Shown here: positions 50,726 to 62,837 of the stretch, piece after piece
Layout of the letters: each line of letters opens with the position of its first letter
Numbering within the stretch: the stretch's first letter is position 1
NCBI GenBank assembly: GCA_039881145.1
Contig: JAYKKI010000126.1
Location: 2,720,001-2,784,000 of the forward strand
DNA length: 64,000 nucleotides
Source: Druceiella hillmani
Lineage: Eukaryota; Arthropoda; Insecta; Lepidoptera; Hepialidae
Direction: 5' to 3'
Notes under the pieces: generated by a model
What the model was told of the DNA's origin: nothing
Database searches by the model: none
The model's input: the letters and a program-made list of their open reading frames with translations, nothing else
Made by a program: the position numbers and the translations under genes

Positions 50726-51599
50726 CCGTACAGCAATCTGCGAAACATTATTTTTCATCTAAACCAAAAGACAAACTTGAAAGACAAATTTACAAATAGA
50801 GATATGTGTATATTAATGAAATATGACATAACAGAAATTGTTTTTAGTCTGCTTTTGAAACTTTTTAGTTGCCGTAGTCAATTTTTTTTTGGTTATGAAG
50901 CGTAACTTCTTTTTTTTACGATTTGTAGTTCTTTTGCTGTATAATATTACACCTAATATATATATTTTATTTAATATTTTCTACTTTTTACAGTTATTTT
51001 TATTTAAGCGTGTTTTTAAATAAAAAGCTAAATTAACACGCGAAGTGGTATCCAAATGTTATCTACTTAGGGTTAGGTACATAAAAAGAACTAAATGAAT
51101 GTAATGAAAATAAGGTCATAAAGTAATTTTGATATTTCGTAAACACGATAAATATGATTTGATATATAAGATATGGATATGATATGGAGACTGGAATATG
51201 AAATTAAATAAATCATGGTAGAAAAAAGTAATTTGCGTATATCTAACCAATTGTGCGTTATTTCCTGCCTAAGCGAAGTAAACAACAATGTCTTAACACT
51301 GGACCCTTCTTCAGTCTGTCAAGCAAAATTACGATTGTTTCTTTAAGATCTTCAATGATTACCGATTATCAATAATCTGTCGTTATCGAATTTTATTTTG
51401 ACTTATATTTTAGGAAACAGAGTCAGTTTTTACTGAAAAATATTTAGAGTATCGTTTTTCAAGGGGTCGTATTTAGGTGGAGTAGCTATTTCCAACTTAT
51501 GCATAAAGAAATACAAACAAAATAGGCAAGTACAAAAGAAGTGCGATAAGAAAATTCCGATTAGCCCGAAATTAACAGATGAAAGATAATTGTTAAATT
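50726..51599. other. AT-rich DNA without a supported gene
   Basis: Nothing recognised. Confidence 0.5.
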
Positions 51600-53270
51600 G
51601 CTGAAAAATCGCTAAATTTATAGAATTTAATAAAGTTGCTGAATTTATAGTATTTATTCATTGTTATGTCTATATTCTTTTTAGATCGAAGATTGTGAAT
51701 TGATATTCCAATATTTTGAATTTTTATTTAGTCGATTACAATATCTTAGCGGAATAAAATTTGTAAATTGGAAAAAAATATGAAAAAAGTTTAGGTAATT
51801 ATGAAGTAATAAAATATGTGGGAGGAAATATAATTTAATATAATTACAATAAATAGTTCATTAAATTATATTATTTTTCTTTAAAAGAGTCATTTACTTA
51901 AAATATAGTTAAATTTTAAGATAAAAAGTATAACAGTAGTCATTATAACATAAGTATTATCGTTCCTAATCAAATCGTCTCGCAAAACTATGAATGCTTT
52001 AACTTTCATTAATCTCGAATGAAAAAAAAAACCTGGCTGAAAATTGAGTTTCATAGTTGTCTATGTCCTTTGGAGTCGTTGTTAATGAAAGTTAAAGTAT
52101 TCATAGTTGTAAATGAAAGTTAAAGCATTCATAGTTGTAAAATGACGATACCTATGTTATTATTACTACCGTTACCGACACTTTTTATCTTAAAATTTAA
52201 CCATATTTTAAGTAAATGACAGTTTTAAAGAAAAATAATATAATTTAATGAACTATTTATTGTAATTATATTTAACTATATTTTCTCCCACATATTTTTT
52301 TTTCAAATTTATAAAGTTTATTCCGCTGATATTGTATTAGACTAAATAACAATTCAAAATATTGGAATATTAATTCGCAATCCTCAACCTAAGAAGAATA
52401 TAGACCTGACAATGAAGAAATACTATAAATTCACTTCTATATTTAGGTTATTAGGGTTATAGCTTAGCTGTATTTCTAATCAATTATTGATACTTAGCTC
52501 ACGTCAAATTTTTGGTTAGAATTTCATTTCGAATTTTTATTTGTTCTGTTCCACCTTTTGAATTTTTTTTTGTTGTATTCCAATAAATAAAAATTTGAAA
52601 ATATTGAAAAATTAATTCAGTCTTCCACCTAAAAAGAATATAAGCAGACATGAAAATGAAAAAATACCATAAATTCACTTTTATATTGACGTTATTATGG
52701 TTGTACCTTAGCGGTTTTTACTCTGACCTTGCTTCAAATTTTTGGTTCGAATTTCTTTTAGATGATAAGACATTTTACCATATTTTTTTTCCAATTTAGA
52801 GATTGTATTCCGCTAAGATTTTGTATTCCAATAAATTAACATTCAAACTATTGAAATATTAATTCACAGTCTTGCACCTAAAAATAATATACGTAAAATA
52901 TACCATAAATTCACTTTTATATTGACGTTATTATGGTTGTACCATAGCGGTATTTCTAATCAACTATACTCTGAGCTCGCATCAAATTTTTGGTTCGAAT
53001 TTCATTTAGATCAATAACGCTTTTTACTATTTTTTTTCAAATTTAAGAATTGTATTCCACTAGGACATTGTCTTCCACTAATTAAAAAAAAATTAAAATA
53101 ATAGAATGTTAATTCGCTAAGAAGGATATAGACACCCCAATGAGTTATACTACAAATTCATATTTTTTTTGAGATTGCCACGGCTGTGCTAACGGTATTT
53201 ATAAGTAATTGTATTCTGTGCTTGCATCAAATCATCGGTTCTAATTCCATCTAGATATAAACACTTTTTT
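51600..53270. repeat. Long inverted repeat plus diverged tandem array
   Basis: 51600-52010 and about 52080-52480 are inverted copies of each other. Matching landmarks are TAATTACAATAAATAGTTCA at 51840s versus TGAACTATTTATTGTAATTA at 52250s, and TTAGCGGAATAAA near 51750 versus TTTATTCCGCTGATA near 52316. The outer part of the right arm is then repeated in direct orientation about three more times (around 52550-52770, 52790-53020, 53030-53270). Those copies share ATTCCRCTARGAT-type starts, ATTCACTTTTATATTGACGT and AAATTTTTGGTTCGAATTTC. No coding frame persists. Confidence 0.85.
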
Positions 53271-53989
53271 CTCGCCACTTAATTTATAATTCAAACACAA
53301 AATTTATATCATAGTAATTCCACTCAAACCATAATAAATTAACTTCAAACCATATGCTAACAATACATTACGATTTCTGTTTCCGTTTACAATTGAATAA
53401 AGTATACTTAGATTTTAGCGAACATTTCATGTGTTCTAAATTGTAAACGTGCTGAAAAACCATTCAAATTACGAATTGAAACTTGTATCCGTAGTTGAAT
53501 CGTCTATTGTCACGGCGCATTGATTAAGATCTACTCAATACTTAATAATGACCATAGATCTGACATTGTTACGTGCTATTTATTTAATCCTACACAATAA
53601 TTTTTCGTTTTTACATAGGTATTACCTAGTTTTTAAATATGACCTATTTGTTTCAAAGTTTTTTTTTACACTTTCTTCTTATTTATTTAGAATATATTTA
53701 GAGTATTTATTATTCCAAGAGCAAAACTTTTAGCGGAGTAAAATTAAATTATTATACTAGAAGACGGATTACAAAAATAATGATAAATACATAAAAATTA
53801 GCAAAATCATAAAAAAATATATATTTAAAAAGCAACTTATTAGGTGCTTTTTAAATATGTATTTTTTTTATATATGCAACAGGTTTCTGAAAATAAGCTA
53901 TTTTATACTAATTTATAACAACAAGAAAAAGGAAAATGAGAAAACTTGGCAAAGTCGTATTAAAGAAAAACTTTTTCAGAAGACTTTTT
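53271..53989. other. AT-rich DNA without a supported gene
   Basis: Nothing recognised. Confidence 0.5.
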
Positions 53990-54757
53990 AATAAGCTATT
54001 TCGATCTACAGAATCTAATATAACAGCAAGTACCGCTATAAGCTAGACGGAACTACGATCCAAAGAGTTTCATTGGTGCAAGTCTTAGGTGTAATTATAG
54101 ATAACCATCTTATATTTCACAGTCGTCATCGAAATCTGTCCCAAAGACTACAAGTACTAGAAATTGTCACACGATATTCTCACAATTTTCATGAAATCGA
54201 ATGTGTCGTGGCTTTATTCAGGTATTTAATATCTTGTATTCTTGAAATGACTGCTGCTATCTGCTCTTCATATAAAGCTACTTACATGCTCATGATGGAA
54301 ATATATTAAAAAGTTCAAAACGTTTTTGTGTTACACAATATATGGGTCTTATGATTATTTCTTCCATTCACATTTTATATTGGGCATAGTCGGAGGTAGT
54401 TCCCTCCAATCTCGATGGGAATTGCTTTTCCTCATACATCTTTTTAATTAGGTAGGCCATTACATTTATAATGTCTCAATCTTGAGTTTAGTAGCCCTTC
54501 ATGTTCCTGGCTGCAACACGAGAGGACGATATCATAGCTTATTTACCATACCAAGAGCACACACCAATATCCTGCGCTATTTATCTGTTCTGCACTCACT
54601 TTTTCCAGTTTTTATATTTTTGAATTAGGTTCTGTGTGATTTCGGTACTCTATTTTACAACCATTTGTTCTTTTTGTAGGTACTTCCACACGTCCAACAT
54701 TTGGGGTTAATCTGTAAATTAGCTATGAGGTTTTAAAGAAATAAATAAATAAAATAT
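53990..54757 (+). pseudogene. Jockey-like LINE reverse-transcriptase relic (C-terminal part and 3' tail)
   Basis: The frame around 54034-54309 reads 'VQVLGVIIDNHLIFHS' followed by 'ALFRYLISCILEM'. This matches the Jockey-type segment after the RT catalytic core ('LGVIxDxxLxFxxH ... ALFxSLVRSxLEY'). After a TAA at 54307-54309 the similarity continues, broken, through an 'SLFTIPRAHTNILRYL'-like stretch near 54536-54585. The relic ends in an AATA-type tail (AAAGAAATAAATAAATAAAA) at about 54736-54755, as expected for a LINE 3' end. It is a 5'-truncated dead copy and differs in clade from the element at 1-2100. Confidence 0.72.
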
Positions 54758-55639
54758 TTTTGGAACGAAATATAAGTAGCTACCATGCTTAGCAATGGAA
54801 CCTAAAGTCATCCGTACGTCGAACCTATTCTAGCACATTGAAGACTTTTGAATTTGACTGTTATAAATCATTAAACGTTTATACATTAATTTATAACAAA
54901 ACACATGGCCATATTAAATGAAATCAAAAATATAGCGAATAGGACATCTATTGAAGATATTCTAGATTATATAACCAATCTTTCGACAGATCTAGATAAT
55001 AAAATCTTTCCACAGATAAGCCAAACTGTAGGCAACAGTGTTTAACGCAGATTGTTTTTTATAATCATAGTTTTTTTTTAAAGAATATAATATTCGGTAT
55101 TGGTCTCATCCAGTTATTTTAAATTTACATTCATTTTTTGTATGATTTTAATATTTAAGAACTATCGAAAAAAAAAATTAATGCCCACAATAAAAAATAC
55201 AGAGACGTTCCCAAAAATTATTGAACGCACTTAAGCAGGTTGGTATCAAACAGCAGACAATGATATACGTGCAGATATCGAAAATAGGTATTCCTAATCA
55301 ATATCTAAGTAATTAAAATTGTATGCACATAGCAAATTAACAAAATCCATACCTAGTAAAAGGTAAAGCGAACACTCAGTTAAAATATATACATTCCTAA
55401 TTAAAACATGTTTCGGTTAAGATTTCGGCGATGGATGTTTAAGAGAAACTGTATGACTCAATCTCTGTAATACTACCCACTAACATTATAATATAAAGAC
55501 GACAAAAAAGACGCAAAATGCCAAATTCAAGTTTTTTTCCATAAAATATCTAAATTTAAGAAAATATTAACCATATTACGTACTTCCATTCCGCGAATCA
55601 TAAAATTAATGCACCGAATAATGACTAATAGATATGGCT
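54758..55639. other. AT-rich DNA upstream of the GC-rich promoter block
   Basis: Nothing recognised. Confidence 0.5.
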
Positions 55640-56160
55640 GTTCTTTAATTGCCACGGCAATTACAGATAAGGTCGCCCGCTTCAGCCCCAGTACAAGGAG
55701 CCCGATCTAATTAGGCCCGGAGCATTTATTTATTGCCTCTCAGCGCCAAATTGCCATTCGTCGCCAGTTTATTGTCATAATGACCGTCGGTCCAATATTT
55801 CCAATCGCCAATCCAGATTGAGCGTCTAATAAAAAACACATAACACGAAAAGCTTCTAAAAGTCCATCAGTCAGCCATTTTGCCAGGCCGAGACCAGAGT
55901 GCGACCAATAAAGGGGAGTGTCTCCCCACTTTTCCGCGTATTCTTCTAAACCAATGACGGGGAGACTTCCCACAGCGGGCGTGGGCGTGTCTTAGCTTCG
56001 TCCAATGAATCTCGATGTGGCGATTCGAAACATGCGCTCTGGCCCCGTTTCGAGGCGTCAGATTAGTACGGGCCCGACCGCGGTAGTAGGAGGTTGGTTT
56101 TTAATAAAAGTGCGCGCGGTTGTGAGCGTAGATATAACAAATTCATTCTTTACGTCGTCT
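55640..56160 (+). promoter_or_regulatory. GC-rich promoter-like block with six CCAAT motifs and a GC-box cluster
   Basis: The largest block of balanced base composition in the window, directly upstream of the predicted exon. It contains CCAAT at 55792, 55801, 55808, 55905, 55951 and 56002, and an overlapping GGGCGTGGGCGTGT (55977-55990), which fits KLF/Sp- or Egr-type zinc-finger binding. A TTAATAAAAG sequence at 56101-56110 could serve as a TATA-like element. The transcription start cannot be fixed by eye. The minus-strand 77-codon frame here (55740-55973) is taken as incidental. Confidence 0.6.
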
Positions 56161-56456
56161 TTTCGCATCGATTGTGTTTAAATATCTAGAGAATAAACAA
56201 TAGTGCCTTAATTCGTTTCCATATTTTAAAACTGTGACATTTATTGCGTTTCCAAAATAAAACCTTACACAAATGTTGAATGTAAAAAATTAATACAATT
56301 TTTTTGTGCAAAATTATTTATTTTGGAGACTTGGTGTTGCAGTTGGACTTGTTGAATTTGCGAAGAAGCTTAAGAGGGTGTGCCTGCATCGGTATGTCCG
56401 CGCGGGCGTGAGTGGTGGGTGTTGAGCAAATCGAGTGCCCGGGCGCCGGCGGTTCG
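56161..56456 (+). other. Probable 5' UTR / leader of the exon at 56457
   Basis: Between the promoter-like block and the ATG. The first half is AT-rich and the last 100 bp are GC-rich (CGCGCGGGCGTGAGTGG and GTGCCCGGGCGCCGGCGG). No long upstream frame; TGA at 56409 closes the coding frame. Confidence 0.4.
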
Positions 56457-56562
56457 ATGGTGATGGCTGGCGGCGGCGGCGGCGGGCTGGTTCAGCCACC
56501 GCCAGAGATGCTGCATCACCACATCATTGACACGCATTCCTCTCATGTCGAGATGATGCCCA
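56457..56562 (+). CDS. Putative first coding exon of an unidentified gene
   Basis: An in-frame TGA at 56409-56411 precedes the first ATG at 56457; a second in-frame ATG at 56463 has a G at +4. The exon encodes 35 residues plus one base. They start with 'MVMAGGGGGGLVQPPPEM', then 'LHHHIIDTHSSHVEMMP', and end at A|GTGAGTAC, a near-consensus splice donor (intron starts at 56563, phase 1). Codons are GC-rich, unlike the surroundings. Low-complexity Gly, Pro and His runs at the N-terminus are common in insect developmental transcription factors, but I do not recognise the protein. A weak acceptor-like TGTTGCAG at 56335-56342 means this could be a second exon. The next exon is not in the window, so the intron would exceed 7.4 kb. 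Confidence 0.6.
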
Positions 56563-59500
56563 GTGAGTACTTATCAGTAGATTTTATATCGATGTAATGT
56601 TTCAACATCTGTAAGTACATCTCTCTGACAAAGAAAAAGCATTAAAAAATGGAAATATCTACATACGTATGTTTTAACTGTGAATAAAAATTTGTCTCAT
56701 ATTTGATCGCTTTGTTTTCATGAAAAAGATATATTTAAGTCATACCTACTTTACAAAAACTGAATTGTATTATTCTTTTAATTGAAATAAAACTCTTAAA
56801 AATAATGCTTTAGGCATTAATAAAGGTCACTTGCAATTTTTTGTTTAGTAAAAAATGTCGATTTAAAAATTGTTTAACTATCTACTGATAAACTGACATC
56901 AAATATCAAAATGTTTTTTTAAGAAGTTTTTTACTTATTTGATTTTTAAGGTATATACATATTTTGTTAGTCTTTTTACGTCCAATATTTCAGGATATGT
57001 GTTCGTATTTATGTATTAAAAAAAGTAAATTAAATTGAAAAAATATGACAAATAATTAATTAAAAAATTTAATTTGTACAGGAAAACAATATTTTTAAAT
57101 CTTTTTTTTTTATAAACCGTAAACGGCCTTTTGAACTATAGAAAATATTATTTACTATTTTTAACTTCCCTTTCAGTTAAATAAATTTATATAAAGTTAT
57201 AAAAATTATACAGAGGAATATTTGGTTGATATTTATTCCATGAACATGTTTCTTTCATTGCATATTTATATATGACTATTATAATTTTTAGGTATATTTC
57301 ATTCCACGTGTCGAATAGAATATCCAATATTGTAAACTAGCGGCAAATTTAACAACTTATTAAAGACATGAAATAAAGCAAATAAAATTGGGAAAATTAC
57401 TGTCGTAAAGACATAAGTATCCACATATATTTAGGTACATAATTATTCTTAAGACAAATGTGTTCCGAAGAACGCATAAAAAAATGAGAAAAAAACTGCG
57501 TTTTAAAATGGCAATTTTGAATGTCGCTACGCCATTATATCAGCTTACAATCGTTCCGTGGATAATATAGAGCAGGATGGAGAATAAAAAAAAATATTTT
57601 ATTGAATTGAAGGGTAACAACATTCCAAGGAGCAATATTAAAATTGTCATCCATAATTTGCCGAACATTTTGGAATTATTTTAAGTAACTTTGAGTGATC
57701 GTGGATTTGATCATGATCTGTGAATCACATTTCGCTACGTATGTACTTATTAAGTGCTTGTCGTTTACGAGTCGAATAGTTTTAACTTAACTTGTCATTT
57801 AAACCAAGAGAATTCTAAAAAAGCCTCTTCTTAAAACAAGACACTTTTTATGAAGAGACTACATATATTCTTATTGGAAAATTAAATATTTTTCTAAGCG
57901 AATAAAATTTTCCCTCACTATAGTCATTTCGAGTTCTTCTCCAATTGTTCAATTTCCCCTTTTTTATGAATGTGTAATAAAAAATGTACGTAATATTTAA
58001 TTATAAATATATTCAATACTTGACTAATGTTAATATTATGTGACATTAAACATTTTATATAAATTAGGTGAATACAACCTGAAGGAGATTTACAAATTGC
58101 ACCTCACATCGTTAGTACAATTCGTTTCATTGTTACAATCATTTGCCCAGTTTCTTTAATGTATTATAAAAATGTACCTATTACTCATATACCAGATATA
58201 TGACAGGTTTTATATAAATTTAGTATATGCGCCCGAGTAACAATGGGTAGATTGGACGTTTTCCGAACTATGTCCCGCAAAGCGATATTTTCACTACGTT
58301 ACGTGGCTGCATGTCGTATTACACTAGGTACCTATAACATCAGCGCCAATCTCAAATTCAATCGTAGACAAACAAAAGACATAAATAAAAAATATACTCA
58401 TACAGGCATTTGATCATACTAACTTTACGTATTTAGCACCATGAAACATCCGACACATAATTTGTAGGAACCAAAGCAGAATATAAAGCGAAATCTTTTG
58501 ACTAATTTAAAGTAAACCAACATAATTTATTTAAACCTATAAAACATATTTTAATTCAAAATATAATATTTAAATACAAGCAAAACCATTATAGAGCCCG
58601 AATCTTGGCTTTTTTTACTTTAGCGTCAACATTCGTCAAATAATATCTAACCCAGTAATATTTGTCCCTTTTATAACTATTATCAATATAAAAAAAATGT
58701 ATCTTTATTAAACTTGGTTAATTAAATAGAAATGAAATGAATGTCTTACTGCGACAACAAATCTTATACTATACAGTAAATGTTAACTAAGAGTTTTGTA
58801 GTCGTTTCAAAACAACTACAAATACTATTATAAAACGAAGTCATTCACGGCCTCTGTTTGTCTATATGTATAAGGTTTTTTCAATAACCACTGAACGGAT
58901 TTTGTCCTGGTTCTCATTAGCACATCGAATGATTTACGAGTAAGTTTATATGTACTTATAATATTTACATTTGTTGGGACTACCCGATCTGTGAAAATGA
59001 ATGTCGGTATTTTCCAATAAGCAAAATTATACGGGCGGACTTTCACGGGACGCATTAATGCGTGAAAAGACTTTGACTGCCCTTTCGAAACTGGGGTTAG
59101 TTCAAGATTTAAAAAAAATGTAATTATAAATAACAACAGAGAAAAAGTGTTTTAAATACATATAAGTAACGAATAAAGACCAAACAGGGTAGGGCAAATT
59201 AGGCTTTGTCTTTGTGTTGATAAATATTCTTATTTTATTCTTTTGAAGCCAAAAAAATATACGATTCATAAAGTAGCTTTATGTGGTAGTATTTTGGTAA
59301 ATTATTTAATGGATGAAAATTGATGGAACAGAAGAAGCAATAAGTAACTAATATGTATGGGTTTGGAATATCGAGAGTAAATTTGCAAGAATCAATTGAT
59401 CTTTCTCTCGATACTTTTATCTGCACGATACTATTTTCGATATTATTCATGAGTATATTATCGTTACGATAGATTCGATACCATGTCTCTAGGAATAGTT

Positions 59501-60632
59501 AAACTACAGTACTGAGAGGTAGAGAAACGTAAAAATTATAAGAACGAGGAAAAAGTAACAGTAAAGGTTGAGAGGAGATTTAACATGTGAGCGTTGAGAA
59601 AATACTTTGAATATTTAAATCAAACTGAATATATTCCAGATATATGTTCCTTTTCTATTATTTTCTTTGAAAGTAAAAAAATGAAAGTTATTTACTAATC
59701 AAATAACCACATTAACTTATCCTAACTAATATTATAAACATGGTAGGATTTTTTTACTTATTCTTAAGATATTTGCATACCATACAATCGAAAATTAAAA
59801 ATTAACCCATTATCCCAATAAAACTATATAAATGTTTTCTAGAACGTCGTTACATGTTTTTTTTATTTATAAAAATAACTTACGATAGAGGCGTAAGTTA
59901 AGGCATTTCAATAATAGACAAGGTTGTTCCCAGCATCTACCCACTGTCTTTGCTTGCAGCTTAAATTATTCCTATACAAATCGTATACGCCATCTGAAAT
60001 AGGATATATAATTCAAACAAATAACTATTTTGCGTTGACGAAGTCGCGGATGACCGTTACCGATATCCGATAACCGATTTCCAATGAGAGCTTAAAAATT
60101 GAAACCACGTAAACTACATAATTATAAGCATCAGGACTTCTAAAATATCCTTAAAAAAATCAAGTATCCATATCTCTTATTAGTACGTAAGAGAATATAT
60201 GAGTATTCCTTTAAGCCAATTTATATTTCAGTATATTTCGTAAATTTATATGTTATACTTTAGATAAGCAAAATTGCAGGTATCCCACCTTCGATATTTG
60301 ACATTCCAAAACTTTGACCTTATTTTCGTCAAAAAAAAGAAGTTATTTCTCGCACTCAGTAATACCGGCATTGATAAAATCTACGTTGATTCCTCCGTGT
60401 TAATTTGTCGATTCTCAGGTTCTGTTAGAAACGTCCTTTGTCGTATCCACATAAATAAATTATCTAAGTACATATCTACACAAATAATTAATTGAATTAC
60501 TAATATAAATCAAGCTTTTATAGTTTTGTTTGGAGGGTTTAAAATCCAGACGTGTTATTTTAGAATTTTTAAATAAACTTCTTGTCATGAAGACGCAGAG
60601 AAATACTTAACGCGTTAGGTAGTCCGTCACGA
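56563..60632 (+). other. Presumed first intron (AT-rich), with repeat relics
   Basis: Begins with GTGAGTAC. I find no further plus-strand exon. A stretch at about 58850-59090 (ACTGAACGGATTTTG and TTGTTGGGACTACCCG) resembles the body of insect dispersed Helitron/RTE-type repeats. GACGAAGTCGCGGATGACC at about 60037-60055 resembles a lepidopteran Helitron 3' motif. Both are weak, decayed matches. Confidence 0.4.
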
Positions 60633-61075
60633 TACTGTTGAACATCACGATACTATTGAACAAAACGATATAGTAGAGTATTACAATACAGTTGAGCATC
60701 ACGATATAATTTAGCACCATGATACGGTTGAGCATCACGATAGTGTTAAGCATCACGATACAGTTGACCATCACGATACAGTCGAGTATCACCATATAAT
60801 TTAGTATCATAATACAGTTCAGCATCACGATACTATTTAGCATCGTGATACAGTTTGAGCATCACGATACAGTTGGGCATCACGATATTGTTGAGTAACA
60901 CTATATAATTGAGCGTCACAATATAGCTGATCATCATGACACAATTTAACATCACGATACAGTTGAGCGTCACGATACAGATGAGTTTCACTATATAATT
61001 GAACATCATAATACAGTCGAGCATTACAACACAATGTAGCATCACGATACAGTTGAGCATCACGACAGGATCATC
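60633..61075. repeat. 18-bp minisatellite, about 24 copies
   Basis: Unit GAGCATCACGATACAGTT, with substitutions such as ATAATTTAGCATCAC. As 18 is a multiple of three, the minus strand gives open frames of a six-residue MLNCIV-type repeat, taken as artefacts. One phase slip lies near 60855. Confidence 0.93.
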
Positions 61076-61204
61076 ACTATTGCGCGTTACGGCAGTTGAG
61101 CGTTAGTATTTTAACTTGTCAAGTGGCGTTACCAGGGCTAACCCAATGTACATCGTTTACGTTGAATTCGTGCAGCAACATTCTTCTAAAGTTTATTTAA
61201 TTAC

Positions 61205-61245
61205 TGGCAACCCGCCCCGGCTTCATATGGCTAGGTAAAGACGAG
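61205..61245. repeat. Fragment of a GC-rich dispersed repeat end
   Basis: GGCAACCCGCCCCGGCTTC resembles the 'GACCCGCCCCGGCTTCGC' motif found at the ends of many insect dispersed elements, including Helitron-type ones. The hairpin partner is lost and no second end was found. Confidence 0.35.
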
Positions 61246-62276
61246 CAAAAGATAGGGATTGCATCAATCTTGAAAGAATGTATAATTTTGCTTACTTAAA
61301 AACACCATCATAACGTTTAAATTGGATTTATATACCATAGCTTAAGAAAAAAATAGAAATACTATGAAAGTTATTTTATCATTTAAGGAAAATCACTAAA
61401 AAATTTAATTTGACAAGTGTTAAGATAGTTTTGTGCAACAAGCTCTAGAACCATTGAGTTGCAAAAATACGACTTTTCTAAACAGTAAAACGTTTTTTAT
61501 AGATTTTATATAATAACACTGTACTGTAGTCGATTTTTTTGAGATGAACAATATTCTCATTCATTGTTTCCATATAAACTTTATTATTTAAGCAGTGCAC
61601 GCCAAGATACCACTCCGCCAAATTCTTTTTTCCGTCTCTACCGAAATTTATCATAAGAATTTAGGTAATTTTCACAAAATAATAATGAATATACACCTAT
61701 AAACCCGTGAAGCAATTTATATATTAATGAAAAACGGAACAATATCCGTTTAGTAGGGTACTTACTGTGAAAACTGGGCACATACATACAGAGGCGACGG
61801 TAGGTTTCCTTTTATTACTTGTATTAACAAGTAGTACATAAAAAGTATAGGATACGCCAAAGCCTTCTGCGTAACAATTTATTGTTCCTTGTCTCATTAT
61901 TTGAGCTACACACAGCGCGGTCAATGTGGCTTCCGTCGCCATCATATACAAAGCACAATGCTTCGTACTTGCTGGATTCTAAGACCTGCCTGACCAATAC
62001 TAATATAGCTCAATGATATAAACACCTACAATATATTTTGTACATGAAGATTAAAATAAACGTATACACGAATAAATATATAAATTAAAGCATTAAAATT
62101 ATATGAAAATGTTTTAAAATAAATAAATAACTTATACGATGATAAAAATTGCATAAAAGCAATACATTCAAAAGTTATTAGCGAATGAACAGACAGACAG
62201 TACTTCATGTTTCTACCATTATTTATAGTTTAATATTTTACTCTAACAATCTGTACTTCTCTATAATCCTTGAAAA

Positions 62277-62278
<2 letters not shown>
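61246..62278. other. AT-rich DNA apart from the weak exon candidate
   Basis: Nothing else recognised. Confidence 0.45.
61766..61942 (-). CDS. Weak candidate exon on the minus strand
   Basis: A 59-codon frame starts 'MATEATLTALCVAQIMRQGT' and ends 'SVCMCPVFT' exactly at TTCACA|GTAAGTACC, a strong donor (intron from 61765), phase 0. Its base composition is less AT-biased than the flanks. The ATG at 61942 is preceded by ATG at 61945. I do not recognise the product and no partner exon is identified. It may be an exon of a nested or antisense gene, or chance. Confidence 0.2.

Positions 62279-62333
<55 letters not shown>
62279..62333. repeat. (TA)n(CA)n compound microsatellite
   Basis: A TA tract followed by ACACACACACA. 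Confidence 0.96.
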
Positions 62334-62757
62334 GCTGTACCTATTTTAAATTTATCCTAGCCAAGGCCACAATACAAAATGAATTTCCTTGTTATCTCAT
62401 TTTCTTATCTAATACTTAAACTAAATATTACATAACTTGTACTAATAGATGTAAATGCATAATGTTATTTGTTTATTTATTGTTTGTTAGGAAACTACAT
62501 AAAAAACTGCTAAACGAATTGATATCAGGAAAATTTTGATACCAATATGATAATGAAACTTATTGTGAATCAATGAAACATGAAAAAACCGTGTTAATAA
62601 ACATAGTTTTACAAACATGTAGAATAAGATCCAAAACTCACCGCATGTTAAATGGTATTCTTCCTTTGAACGCCGTAATACACTTTATTGGTCGGATAAT
62701 AACGATAATAACTTATATTAGAGCCATTTGGATCCATCAATGGTATTTACGCAAGTT

Positions 62758-62760
<3 letters not shown>
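62334..62760. other. AT-rich spacer
   Basis: Nothing recognised. Confidence 0.5.

Positions 62761-62833
<73 letters not shown>
62761..62833. repeat. (TA)n microsatellite
   Basis: Pure TA tract of about 72 bp. Confidence 0.97.

Positions 62834-62837
<4 letters not shown>

Noticed and set aside
55740..55973. 77-codon minus-strand frame in the promoter block
   Set aside because: It overlaps several CCAAT motifs and the GC-rich regulatory block, has no recognised domain or splice sites, and is best explained by the higher GC content.
56314..56499. Arg/Pro-rich minus-strand frame
   Set aside because: It is the antisense shadow of the GC-rich leader and first exon on the plus strand.
58828..59136. 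102-codon minus-strand frame
   Set aside because: It overlaps what looks like a decayed dispersed repeat and has no recognised family motifs.
60607..61063. Met/Leu/Ile repeat proteins on the minus strand
   Set aside because: Product of the 18-bp minisatellite, with phase slips between adjacent frames.
60633..61075. CRISPR-like array
   Set aside because: Repeats are directly adjacent with no unique spacers, and the DNA is eukaryotic.
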